From: Larix kaempferi
Lineage: Eukaryota; Streptophyta; Pinopsida; Pinales; Pinaceae
Direction of reading: 5' to 3'
DNA length: 64,000 nt
Assembly: GCA_027924585.1 (NCBI GenBank)
Contig: BSBM01000825.1
Location: forward strand, 1,530,001-1,594,000
The notes under the pieces were generated by a model. It made no database searches and had not been told where the DNA came from. It saw only the letters and a program-made list of their open reading frames with translations. Below are positions 52,790 through 63,226 of this stretch, one piece after another. Position 1 is the stretch's first letter; each line of letters starts with the position of its first letter. The position numbers and the translations under genes are program-made.

Positions 52790-55700
52790 CCAAACTTCTA
52801 ACAACTCATCCACATCAGGATACTTATCCAACTTGAGTCCCAACTAGGCATCACGCGTGAAAGATTCAATCTCATTCTTGCTTAACTTGTGCTGAGTGCG
52901 CGAAAAGATGTGGATCTTAGCCTCCAGACTGACAGGTTGCTTGATGAATTTGTCAACTTCATATATCTGGATGTGCTCGAGCAGTTGAATCTGTTCTTTG
53001 ACCTGCACACACCTGCTATCCACTTTCTCAATCATCAGCTTTGGGGGACAAGCTTTCTCAATGAGATCCAGAGTAGGAAATTGTAGCATGACCAAGATGT
53101 TGTCTGCAACATGCCATCTTCTTCCACAAATTGCTTGTGCCTTCTTAATTGCTTCTTCAACCATATCACAAGTATTTAGCCAGGCATTCAAAGATGTTCT
53201 TATTATCTTGAACTTGAAGCTATTGAAGACTGGGATATCCTCAGGCTTATCCTTAATATACCTTTTCCAATCAAAAATATCTTCAATGGCCTTGGAATCT
53301 TTCTTCCTTTTATCAATTTGCTGCTCAAGACTCACAGAGAGTTTCTCAAAATCATTATAAGTTTCTTGAATATCATTCAGGGAACTAAATAACTTAGCCA
53401 AGAGTTTGTGATGTTCTTCATTAACTTCAAAGGCCAAATCCTTAAACTCTCCCCCAGATAATCTAGAAAATAAGAAGTGACTACATTGGCAGTTGCATCT
53501 TTCAGCTGTTGTTCCAACACTGCTATCTTCTCAACATTGGCATTATTTGGGACCTTTGTATTCTGCAATTGATCCTGGAGAGAAGTGTTTTGTTCTTGGA
53601 GATCCTTGAGATGACTTTCATGCTCATTTCTCAATTCATGAATGTGAGATTCATTTTATTCATTAATTTTGACCAACTGCTCCTAAAGCTTCTTCAATTA
53701 TTCTTTCTTGATGTCTATCTCCTTATTCAATGAAGTCACTGAATCATAATTGGCTCCAGCAAATGCTCCCATTGCTGTAGTAGTATCTAATGCCTCTTGC
53801 TGAATGTCAGCAGACTGCTTTTCCCAAATTATTTGATTGGGGACTAGCTCTTGCGGCATAGTTGATCCCCTACTTCTCTTGGTACCTCTTTTTACCACTA
53901 CTTTGGATGATCTACTGTAAATGTATTCCCCAAGGGGAACCACAACATCATCTTCAGGATCATTTGTCAACTCAGTTGAAGATGTGGCAATATTACATGT
54001 TGCCACTATTGGAGCTATCTTGGTAAAAGTGGAATTAGGGATAGACAAGGTGATTTAGGAGGTCAATGGAAAAGAAGGGGTGATTGTAGAAACTGATGGT
54101 ACAAGCATTGGAGAAGTAGCCGAAGTGACAACCTCAGGAAGGGAATTAGGAGAAATGGCAAGTGATTGTTGCAGAGAAATAGTTGAAAACTGTATCTCAG
54201 TAACTATTGGTGGCAAGGTGACAGGAAGAACTAGCAAGATTGGATGTGAAGTAGTGATGGAGGTTAATGTAGCAAACAATTCAGATATGGTGGATGGTGG
54301 TAGTGTACCTCAACAGATGAGGTGAAAGGAAACTCATTAGAAGTGAGTGGGAATGTCGAAGTTAATGCATCAATAGTGGTTGTGAGTTCATAAAAATGGT
54401 CATCTGGAGTGGGATCATCCATAACTGTGCTATCAAGAAGATCAGTAATTGTCTGAGAAACTTCAGTTACCTCTAGTAAAAAAGGCACAAGAGGAAGTCT
54501 TTCATCTTCTGCACCATTGTCCTCAATGTTCAATGTAGGTATTTGAGATGCAGGGACTTGAATCTTCTGTCTTTTGGCTGGGGTACTTGCAACAATCACC
54601 TGTGCATCAACCATTGCAGTCATATGTGCCAGTTCCTTCTTCAGCTCATCAGCTGATTGAATCAAAATATTCTTAACCTGCTGAACATATACCACAAGGC
54701 CTTTACCTTTACATCCATTTGAGTAAGTTAACATCAAGGGAGTACTTGCCTTTTGTGCATATTTCTCAGCTCTATCCCTTTTGGCATGTTCTTGAAGTTG
54801 TAGTTCCATTTTCCTGTAACTCAAAACCTTAGTCTTGAGCTCTTGTTGATATTGAAGAATGAAACTCTGCTCTTCTTTGGTTTTATCCCTGATCAGGACT
54901 TTGGAAAACAAGTTAACTCCCTGGTAAATGGAATCATTAGGGACAACCTCATGAGCATAAGTGGTCTTCATGTGTTCTTGGGCAAAGTGGGAAGCCAAGA
55001 ATGCCTTAGGGTCATGCATCATTGTGGGAGATTTACCCATCTTCAATGAAGCAGTTTGCTTTCCCAACAATGCAGCATGTGTAGAGTTCTGGTTGACTAG
55101 AGGTCCAAGGTTCAATGGAAACTTGGGCCGTCCCTTCCTTTTAGGTCCAGTTAGCTTGAGGAATACTCCATCTGTGACAGTCTGGTAAGCAATTTATTCA
55201 AGGAGAAATCTATCAGGGACTATCCTTGGCAGAAGATGAACTGTATTACTTCCCCAAACCTTGACATAGGAGAAGGATTCTCCTACATACCAATCACCAA
55301 TGATGGGGATGAGTGTTTTAGCATGAGCATAGAAAGCAGATGCATCTTTGTTGAATATCTTGAGATAAATTGTTCCCAAGAAGTGTTCACGAATGTCATA
55401 TAGTAAAGGCATATAGTTGTTTTCCCTTAATGATGAACAATATATGTGAACTAGAGGAGCTGAAAGGGTCCAATTCCAACCATGGAAGGAAACTGGAGTG
55501 TTGAACAGAACACATCAATAACGTAGGATGAATAGAAGAAAGGATGTTTCTTTGAAGCTGGTGTCTTCTGGTAACGTTCTATTGATGATTTTAGCTCAGC
55601 TACCAGTATCGAAGCCCAATTAAACGATTCCCCTATTGTGAGAACATGATGGGCCACAGGTGCCCATTCGGATTTGAAAATAGAACAGTTTGGTAGGTCA

Positions 55701-56256
55701 TATAGCCTGCAAATCATGGCTTCTAGAAGAGAATAGGGTTCTTTAAACCACGAATCGCAGTAAGAGTTATCGACTTTGGGTATGAAGTTGGCCATGTTGT
55801 TCATCCATGATTTTTTCATATCATCAAAGTTGTATCAGGTCTTGACTGAGACTAGAAAAGTGGCATTGAGAAATTGGGTAGTCGGCCTAAGGGAATACGC
55901 ACTGGCAAAAACTTCAGGATGGAAATAAGCCACTTGGGACCCTACACTATCGTTGAAGGAACGGTCTTTTGAGTCTGCATGGTCAATTATCCACTTCACG
56001 ACATCTGTGTATGGGAGGATGGTTGGTCTAGTTGCTATAGCATGTAATTGGGAATCCCTGATTTTCTCATAAGCGGACTGGTTTTCCTAGATTTTCGACA
56101 GGTCGTCATTGTCAAATATTGCATAAACCCGCAACCAATCCAACTGATAGGTTTCCGACGCCCTATCACTGGTATCGGCTAGAATGCCAACGTTGGGGTC
56201 TTTGTTTATCAGGTATTTCTGGGCTATTTTGGAACTGGTAACTCTCGACATGGTGA
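52790..56256 (-). pseudogene. Extra ORF of element F (3' of integrase), decayed
   Basis: A long minus-strand coding stretch, about 1150 codons, starting MSRVTSSKIAQKYLINKD at 56256 and ending near 52790. It has an N-terminal globular region (56256-55200; NFIPKVDNSYCDSWF, LLEAMICRLYDLPN), a middle region rich in Lys, Gln and Ser/Thr (55115-53700), and a Leu/Gln/Glu-rich predicted coiled coil (53640-53380). The last part reads KDKPEDIPVFNSFKFKIIRTSL. Stops and shifts break it in at least eight places. I do not recognise a catalytic motif. It occupies the same place as the extra ORF of element A but is not obviously homologous to it. Confidence 0.6.
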
Positions 56257-56579
56257 AGGACTGGTAATTTCTGATAAATAACAATAAAACAATCAAAAAC
56301 AATTTGAAATCAACGAAAATACACAAACAACCAATGAGAGAAGACGATTAACCAACATGTGCTGACGAAAATAGCAGGAAAAAAACACTAGTAAAAATCC
56401 TTGTCGTAGGTAAATTCACGAAATGAAAATGGTAAAAGAAAATAGAGAAAATCGAAATATTTAACAAAAATCGTGGGATGAAATCTGGACCATAAGATTA
56501 AAACAAATCGACAGCTATGATCTAAAACACGATTGCGGAAAACAAGTTGCGGCAGTTTATTAAGGAAAACATGTACATA

Positions 56580-57010
56580 CTTTCTGCAATCCGCAATGCG
56601 GGTTGTGGGTTGCAGAAAGACAACTCTAAAATTAATGAACTAAAATTTCCCGCAATCCGTAATTGCAGGTTGCGGGTACGCAAACAACAAAAATAAAAAC
56701 AAATTTCTTTCCGCAATCCACATTTGCGGGTTGCAGGTTGCGGAAAATAAAAACGAATATTTATTTCTCAAACACTTTCCGCAATCCGCAATTGCGGGTT
56801 ACGGGTTGCAGAAACAGAAAGTGTGAACTTATCTTTGGAACTCATTCCGCAATCTGCAATTGCGGGTTGCGGAAAAGAATAACCCGTTTTATTCAAAATC
56901 ATTTCCGCAATCCGCAGTTGCGGGTTGCGGGTTGTGGAAATAAAAACTTTCAAATCCGAAGAACCAAGCATCCGCAATCCGCATTGCGGATTGTGGGTTG
57001 TGTAAAGGAC
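56580..57010. repeat. Seven-unit CCGCAA/TTGCGG hairpin array in element F
   Basis: Units start near 56583, 56648, 56706, 56775, 56845, 56902 and 56968 (58-70 bp apart). Each reads TTTCCGCAA, a short middle such as TCCGCAATTGCGGG, then TTGCGGAAA, so the outer arms pair over 7-10 bp. The first unit has TTTCTGCAA paired with TTGCAGAAA, a matched double change. Two further units show a single mismatch or a G-U pair. The array lies upstream of the extra ORF. Confidence 0.88.
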
Positions 57011-58620
57011 AAATTTTGAAGAAAAATTATGTTTTCTGCAACTCACAAAACACACCAAAATCAATGAATTTTTGAAGGGAAAATTATCAATTAGATTGAT
57101 TCATGACAAAGGAATAAAATGCGTGTTCAACATCATGAAACCCCAAAAATGAATAAGGAATTTAAACATTTACCTTGGAAAATAGAAATTGGGGCTCCCA
57201 TGTTTAATAAAAACATGGGATCTGTTGTACCTACAACAAATGGGGACTAACTGGGCGAAGCAGTTATCTCTGTAAATTTAATCCTTAGTTATGAGAGAGG
57301 TTTGTCAACTTGAAGGATGTTTCAGCCTGTAACTTACAAAATGTTTTCAGCAAAAATACAACCAAACAACAGAGTTAGATCATATGATTGATGTGTTCCC
57401 ATCCAAAACCAATTAACGATGATGTCTATTTGAAAAGGAAGCCTAGAAGTAAAGAATGAATTCTCAACCATTATGCAAACATAGGAGGGTAGTTTATGAT
57501 AAACCTTAGGAAAAAATTACAACCATTCCAGATCACCAAATCATGAGTCACCTTGACTTATTATGCATTTGTTAAGCATGTACAGATGCATTAATTATTT
57601 TCTATATAAACTTCTTCTTTTTTTCTCTTTTTTTTTTCTTCTTCTTTTTGAAACATGAAAAATGCAAACAAGACTTTGTTGAAACAAGGTCATTGCCCCA
57701 ACTTGGTAATTAGATTTTGGCAACTCCATTCACAAACCTCACCTGGAAACTGAACAAGCTAGCTCTGTAAGGAGAATCCTTGTCTTTTATATTTTAACAC
57801 TAAAAGCAACTATCATGGCTTGGTAACCATATGGTTATAATTCCAATCCAACATGAAGTCCATGATCATGGTAGGGATGGCTTCTGATAATACCCCTTGT
57901 CCTTGAATACAACAAGTTGTCTTACGAAAAAGAAATAAAATTTATTGGTTTGTAAATTGCAAGACACTACCATGGCTTGGTGACCACATTGTACTAGTGT
58001 TACTCACTGATGTTTTCCGATCATGAATGGACCGAGCTGTAATAGGATCTTCCACCTCCTAGCAGTAGCTGAAAGTCACCTCCCTAGCTTGGTGACCAGA
58101 TGTGGAGATGTCATTCCATTGAACATCTATGAACGTAATGAGATGGCTTGTGATAATACCCCCATCTTGCAATTCACTGTTTTTAGAATGTATTTTAATT
58201 TTCAAGGTGATGAGAGTGGGATCCAGAACAACTGAAATTTGATCAGGCTAAATGGGTTTGCTGCCAATCACTAATAAAACATAAGTTAAGAAAACCTAAT
58301 CACTTCTAAAAATTAAATTAACAAAATGAAACACCTATAAAGATAGTGATTAAGGTGGGAAAGTATCAATCAAAAGCTCTGCGAAATAATGGTTGTTAAA
58401 TTTTATGAAAGACATCTTCAGATATGGGCTGAGTAAAATGAAACTGATAAGGCTACCCCAAAACTTCAGACTGTATTGATCTGAGACACACTGATCAACA
58501 TCCTCTGCCAAATGTGTCGACATTATTCAAAGGAAAACAAAAATGTAAAAGAAAACAAACAAAACAAAGAAAGAAAAGAAAACGAACCACACTTATGTAC
58601 AAGTGATCCAATATGCTCCT
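57011..58620 (-). other. Spacer of element F between integrase and extra ORF
   Basis: No gene is supported. A 9-bp hairpin lies at 57197-57219. Pyrimidine-rich sequence at 57605-57650 (purine-rich on the element strand) recalls the purine tract after integrase in element A. Degenerate units of about 190 bp between 57640 and 58240 share ATGGCTTGGTGACCA and GGCTTNTGATAATACCCC. Confidence 0.55.
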
Positions 58621-59720
58621 CTAAACAAAGTACTTTTTGAGTAGCTGGACATTCACTGGATAGGTTTCTGGAATACCTTCCAGTGTTTGCAACCGGACAG
58701 TACTAGGACCAAGCTTTTCTGTAATAATGAATGGTCCTATCCATAAGCGCCAAAATTTGGTGTATTCATTCTTGTCTTTGTGCTGCTTATCCCACTTTAA
58801 CACCAAATCTCCCACAGTGAACTCCCTGTAAAATGAGGACTTCTCATCAAACCATGTCTTCACTATTTGTTGGTGCTAATACAACTTGTTCTTGGATTTT
58901 TTCCTATCTTCTTCCATCTTGAGTAATGTATCAATCCTTCACTGGAGTGGAGAAGAATCATCCTCTTGTATTTAATGTGCTAACTGTAGTGAATAAATCA
59001 CGAGGTTGGATGGTAAGATGGCCTCCTTACCATAGACCAAACAGTAAGGGGAGTTCCCAATGGCTTCTTTTGGGTGACACGGTCTGCCCAAAGAGCATTG
59101 TACAGTTGGGCATGCCAATATTTATGGTGGGTGGCTACTGTCTTATTCAGTATATTAATCAGGTTTTTGTTGGAAGACCTAGCCAGTCCATTTCCTTGTG
59201 GATAGTAGATTGCCGAATATTTTAGTTTTATCCCTTTTTCAAGGGAATATTGGGTAAGGTCAATGTAGGCAAAATAAGATGCATTTTCAAACACCAAAAA
59301 ATAGGGTGCACCAAACCTAGTGACTATTTGAATTTCGAGGAAGGATATCACTTGGTTTGTATTGGCTTGTTTGGGAGGAACTACCTCCACCCACCTGGTA
59401 AAATAGTCTGTGGTTGTCAAGATATACTTATGCTGTAAGGAGGAGGCAGGTTTAATAATGAAAACTACAGGCCCCATTGTTGAAATGGAAATTGAACTCT
59501 AACTGGCTAGAGGAGAAATGCAGGCTTCTTAAGTTTTCCATCACACTTCTGACATGCTTCACACTTTCTGACATAAGCATATGCATCCTTGAATAAAGTG
59601 GGCCAGTAGTATCCTGATCTCAGGATCTTATGTGCAGTAGTTCTCCTGAGAAGTGTCCTCTAGCAGGTCTTGCATGAAATTCCAAAAGAATATTATCAGT
59701 TTCAACTTTCTCCAAACATC
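58621..59720 (-). pseudogene. Integrase of element F (frameshifted)
   Basis: Minus-strand words: HARPARGHFSGELLHIR (zinc domain), MGPVVFIIKPASS and ILTTTDYFTRWVEVVPPKQ (first core Asp), IVTRFGAPYFLVFENASYF (the second catalytic Asp, expected in V.DN or SDN, is Glu), IYYPQGNGLARSSNKNL (the Glu position reads Arg), NALWADRVTQKKPLGT, and the tail FTVGDLVLKWDKQHKDK and WRLWIGPFIITEKLG ending at 58621. Two catalytic positions are changed and the frame shifts at least twice, so it is inactive. Confidence 0.84.
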
Positions 59721-60480
59721 TGAGAAAAACACCATCATATGTTTTCCTAAATAGTACACCATCAATGAACTGATATGGTGCAACCTTTAACCTTAAAGCT
59801 CCGCAGTTTTTAAAATCAACTGTTTCAGGAGAAAACCCATGGGTGAGGACGAACTTGATGTCATCATACCATTCAGATGTCTGAGTTGTAATGATATTAA
59901 CAGAACCTGATGACATACTTTCCTCTTGTTCCCACTCAGATTGTTGTTGTACAGGGTCATTGGATTGAGCAGTAAGAAGGCATAAGCCTTGGCCTTTCAC
60001 AATTTTCACAGTTCTAATCTCTAGGTCATACTCCTGTAAAGTTGTCATCCAGTGAGTGTGTTTTTCACCCAGCTCCTTCTGAATCAGCACATTCCTGATG
60101 GCTACATAGGGGACAATAACCTTAGTCCGAGATTTAAGAAGGTAGGGTCTATAGTGTTTTACCAACTTGTAGACTGCATAGGCTTGTTTGTCAATATGGG
60201 AGTAGTTTAATTTGTCCCCTTTGAACGTGGAGATCATGAATGAAATAGGAATTTCAACATCATTTGGATGTTTCTGTATGAGGACAACTGCATAGGAGAA
60301 GTTAGTGGAAAATGTGTATAAAATAAAATCCTTGGTGAAGTCGGGAGACATGGGAGCGAGAGCTTCCTCAATGACCTTCTGAATTTCGTCAAAGGAGTTT
60401 CTTTGTTCATCATACCACTTCTATTGCGCATCATTTTTTATCAGTTGTTGCAATGGTTTAACAATTTATGCAAAATTCGG
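59720..60480 (-). pseudogene. First (gypsy-type) RNase H of element F, catalytically degenerate
   Basis: Minus strand: MSPDFTKDFILYTFSTNFSYAVVLIQ, where the catalytic Asp of the YLDAS-type block is absent (YTFST), then NYSHIDKQAYAVYKLVKHYRPYL, then VIVPYVAIRNVLIQ, where the usual TDH Asp is also absent, and HWMTTLQEYDLEIRTVKIVKGQGL. Two of the acidic residues needed for catalysis are lost by substitution, while the fold words are kept. That fits a tether role next to RT. Confidence 0.82.
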
Positions 60481-60587
60481 AACAAATTTTCTAACAAAAT
60501 TGATCTTACCTAAAAACGATTGCATGGATTTTTGCGAACTGGATAGGCCAATCTTTGCAATAGCTTTTGTGCGCTCTGATTCAATGA

Positions 60588-61330
60588 TCATGTTGTGTTT
60601 TGAAACAATAAACCCAAAAGCTTACCTTCAATGACTGCAAAGATAGATTTCTTCGGATTCAATGAAATTCTGTATCTCCTACAGTGCTCGAATACATGTT
60701 TAAGAGAAGAGAAATGTTCATGCCTCTTTTTAGAATAAATAGTGATGTCATCTAAATAAACAACAACATAATTATGCATTAATCCCCTAAAAGCTATGTC
60801 CATAGCTCTCTGGAAAGTGGCACCTTCATTTATTAGTCCGAAAGGCATTCGTCTATAGGAAAACGTTCCCCAAGGGGTTCTGAAAGTTGTTTTCAATTGA
60901 TTAGCGGGAGCAACTAATACTTGGTTATATCCTGAGAAGCCATCAAGAAGAGAGAACATCTCAGCACCCACAACCTTTTGTAAAATATGCTCCATGGGAG
61001 GAACATGGTAATTGTCCTTTTCAGAAGCTTTGTTTAGGTTCCTAAAATCAACACACATTCTAATTTCCCCATTCTTCTTCCGAACAGGTACTAAGTTTGC
61101 AATCCAATGTGTGTGTCTGACAGGAAAAAAAATTCTTGCTGCTATCAGTTTCTCAAGCTCCTTTTTGACAAAGGGTTCCAGGCTATGATTCATATTTCTG
61201 AACATTTGCTAATAAGGTTTAACATCGGGTTTCATGGGTATGTTATGATGCATGACATTAGTATCAAAGGTTTTGATTTCATCGTATGTCCAGGTGAACA
61301 CATCTTTGAACTCTCTTCACAGGTTGATGA
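60588..61330 (-). pseudogene. Reverse transcriptase of element F
   Basis: Minus strand from about 61310: EFKDVFTWTYDEIKTFDT, a stop at about 61208, then open over 205 codons: HWIANLVPVRKKNGEIRMCVDFRNLNKA, MFSLLDGFSGYNQVLVAPANQ, TPWGTFSYRRMPFGLINEGATFQ, VVYLDDITIYSKK (YLDD at 60747-60758), and RISLNPKKSIFAVIEGKLLG. The catalytic residues are intact. Stop at 60588. Confidence 0.9.
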
Positions 61331-61748
61331 AAGCTTTCTTCTCCTCAGGAAAGCAGTCAACCCCTAGATTGATTAACCAAGGGTTTTGTTCAGTTCCTAG
61401 GTTTACATGCTCATAATTTATGGATGAACTTTGAGTTTTACAGTTGGTCTTATGCTTGAACTTGTCCTGGATATCATAGTACCTTTCCAGATTGATAACT
61501 GACTTGGGGATGAGATTGGAAGGGTAGCTAGGATCAGATAAAGACTTCTCATGCTCAGTCTCATCTATTGCCACGTATTGAAAAGTATCCTGGGTTGTGA
61601 GAAAATCCAAGATCTCTTGGTCATCATAAAACACCTTCCAACTAGTTACATTGTCAAGAATGGAAGGTTTGTACATCAACTCGATAGAGAAAGTGTTAGG
61701 AGACAAACCTTCTGGAGGAATTAATATGGATGCAGTATTTGCCAACAA
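61317..61748 (-). pseudogene. Linker between second RNase H and RT, element F
   Basis: Open frame continuing from the RNase H: ILIPPEGLSPNTFSIELMYKP, VTSWKVFYDDQEILDFL, LIPKSVINLERYYDIQDKF, VNLGTEQNPWLINLG and EEKKAFINL, ending at a stop near 61317. It corresponds to the linker that precedes the FKDVFAWSYED-type RT start in this family. No catalytic residues. Confidence 0.75.
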
Positions 61749-62240
61749 GTATGCATCAAAATTCTGGGACCTAGGGACTGACTTGATATTGAATGCAGAA
61801 AAAGAATTAGTTAAGTCCCTTACAAGTTTCTGTTAGTTAATCAAACGAGGAGATAAACAATGGATTTTATTTTTCACATGTTTTACTATAATCTCAAAAT
61901 CCCCGTAGCATTCAATTACTTGAGCTCCCAAGTCAATTTCCTTCCTGAGTCCCTGGACCAAGGCCTCATATTCAACAATGTTGTTGGTGCATTCAAATTC
62001 AATTCTACAGGAAATCATTATTTTGGTCCCTTTTGGGTCAATCAGGAGACATCCTGTACCAGCTCCATCTTTAGATCTACATCCATCAAAAAACAAAATC
62101 CATGCATTCGAATCTAACCTAAAATTAATATTCACATTATATACATTATGTACAACAGAACCTGAGAATGGGACAATAGTAAGATTAACAATTTGGGATT
62201 GGTTTTGAGCATTCTCAACAGGTGATACATCCACAAGAAA
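61640..62240 (-). pseudogene. Second RNase H of element F, between protease and RT
   Basis: Minus strand: WILFFDGCRSKDGAGTGCLLI (Asp), ECTNNIVEYEALVQGLRKEIDL (Glu), VIECYGDFEIIVKHVKN (Asp), then after a stop at 61833 FNIKSVPRSQNFDAYLLANTAS (where the final Asp region is altered). The fold is type-I/archaeal-like and differs from the gypsy RNase H. It lies upstream of RT in the same frame as RT. I recall plant polyproteins with this protease-RNase H-RT-RNase H-integrase order, so the placement is a family trait. Confidence 0.85.
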
Positions 62241-62340
62241 ATCCCCAAAGAATGTGTCAAAGGTATAGTGTTCTATATGTGAGCTAAAATATGCAGCAGG
62301 CTCAAAAGAATCATTCAAATCAGTCACAATTTGTTTCATC

Positions 62341-63076
62341 TATGGTTCTCTGTTGATTTTGATTCTATTAGGCCTTCCATTCTAAGGAAGCCACAAATGG
62401 GACCAGTCAGTAGAAAATAGCCTTTAAGATTTTCTGACCAATCTCTTCTCAGCCACATTCCATAAGTCTCAGGGATTTAAAGAACAATTATGTCGATTGT
62501 CTAGTGGATTCTTGGATCAGCAAACAGTGTAAGAAGGGCATTCTTCATCTCTCTAACTACCCTTACTTTGGGTCTATCAAGTTGAACTATTTGGGTGGGA
62601 CAAGGCTCCCAAGAAGCATTCATCTTTTTACAGACAGACAAGGGAATTACATTAGATGAAGCCCCAGAGTCTATCATGCAGTTATGGACATTCCTATTAA
62701 AAATCTCAAAAGTGAGTAAGACAGGAGGTGTTTTCTTCCCAGAAGGCCTTTGGCCACTGGTTTTAGCATATGTCTCTAAATTGTTGTTCTGAACTTCCCT
62801 GGGTTTGTTGACAATCATGCTTTTGGGAAGACTGTCCCTCATGGCAGGTATTTTCAAAAGTTCAAAAAGAGAAATGTTGGCTTTCACCCGTTTCAAGTCA
62901 TCAATTAAGCTATACTCAATTTCAGGAATGACATTTTCTTTCTGTGTTGGTACTTTGCTTCTGTTTGGGGAAGATGTTGAAGGGGAAGCTTCATGTGTAG
63001 ACTGCCCTTTACTTATTTTATTATAAGAGTGTTGGAAATTAAAGATAGCCTCAGGCTCATCTCCCTCCTCTGCCAT
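62341..63076 (-). pseudogene. Protease of element F
   Basis: Minus strand: an acidic and Ser-rich linker (63076-62850), then LLTFEIFNRNVHNCMIDSGASSNVIPLSVCKKM with the canonical D-S-G-A-S-S active site near 62660, then QIVQLDRPKVRVVREMKNALLTLFADPRIH to a stop at 62501. Beyond it, in another frame, the family continuation (YGM-L-R-WSEKI, then a conserved Gly-Tyr-Phe block) can be read to about 62345. Confidence 0.82.
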
Positions 63077-63226
63077 GGGGAGTTATGAAAAGTAATTAAT
63101 AGTAGTGGGTTGCTGGTCCTCTCCTTCATATGGTGGTTCATGATTCTGACTCTCTTGTGGGTTTTCATCAAGGTGATTAGGAGGATTGTGATATTCTGAA
63201 ACCAAAACTTTAAATATTGAAAGAAT

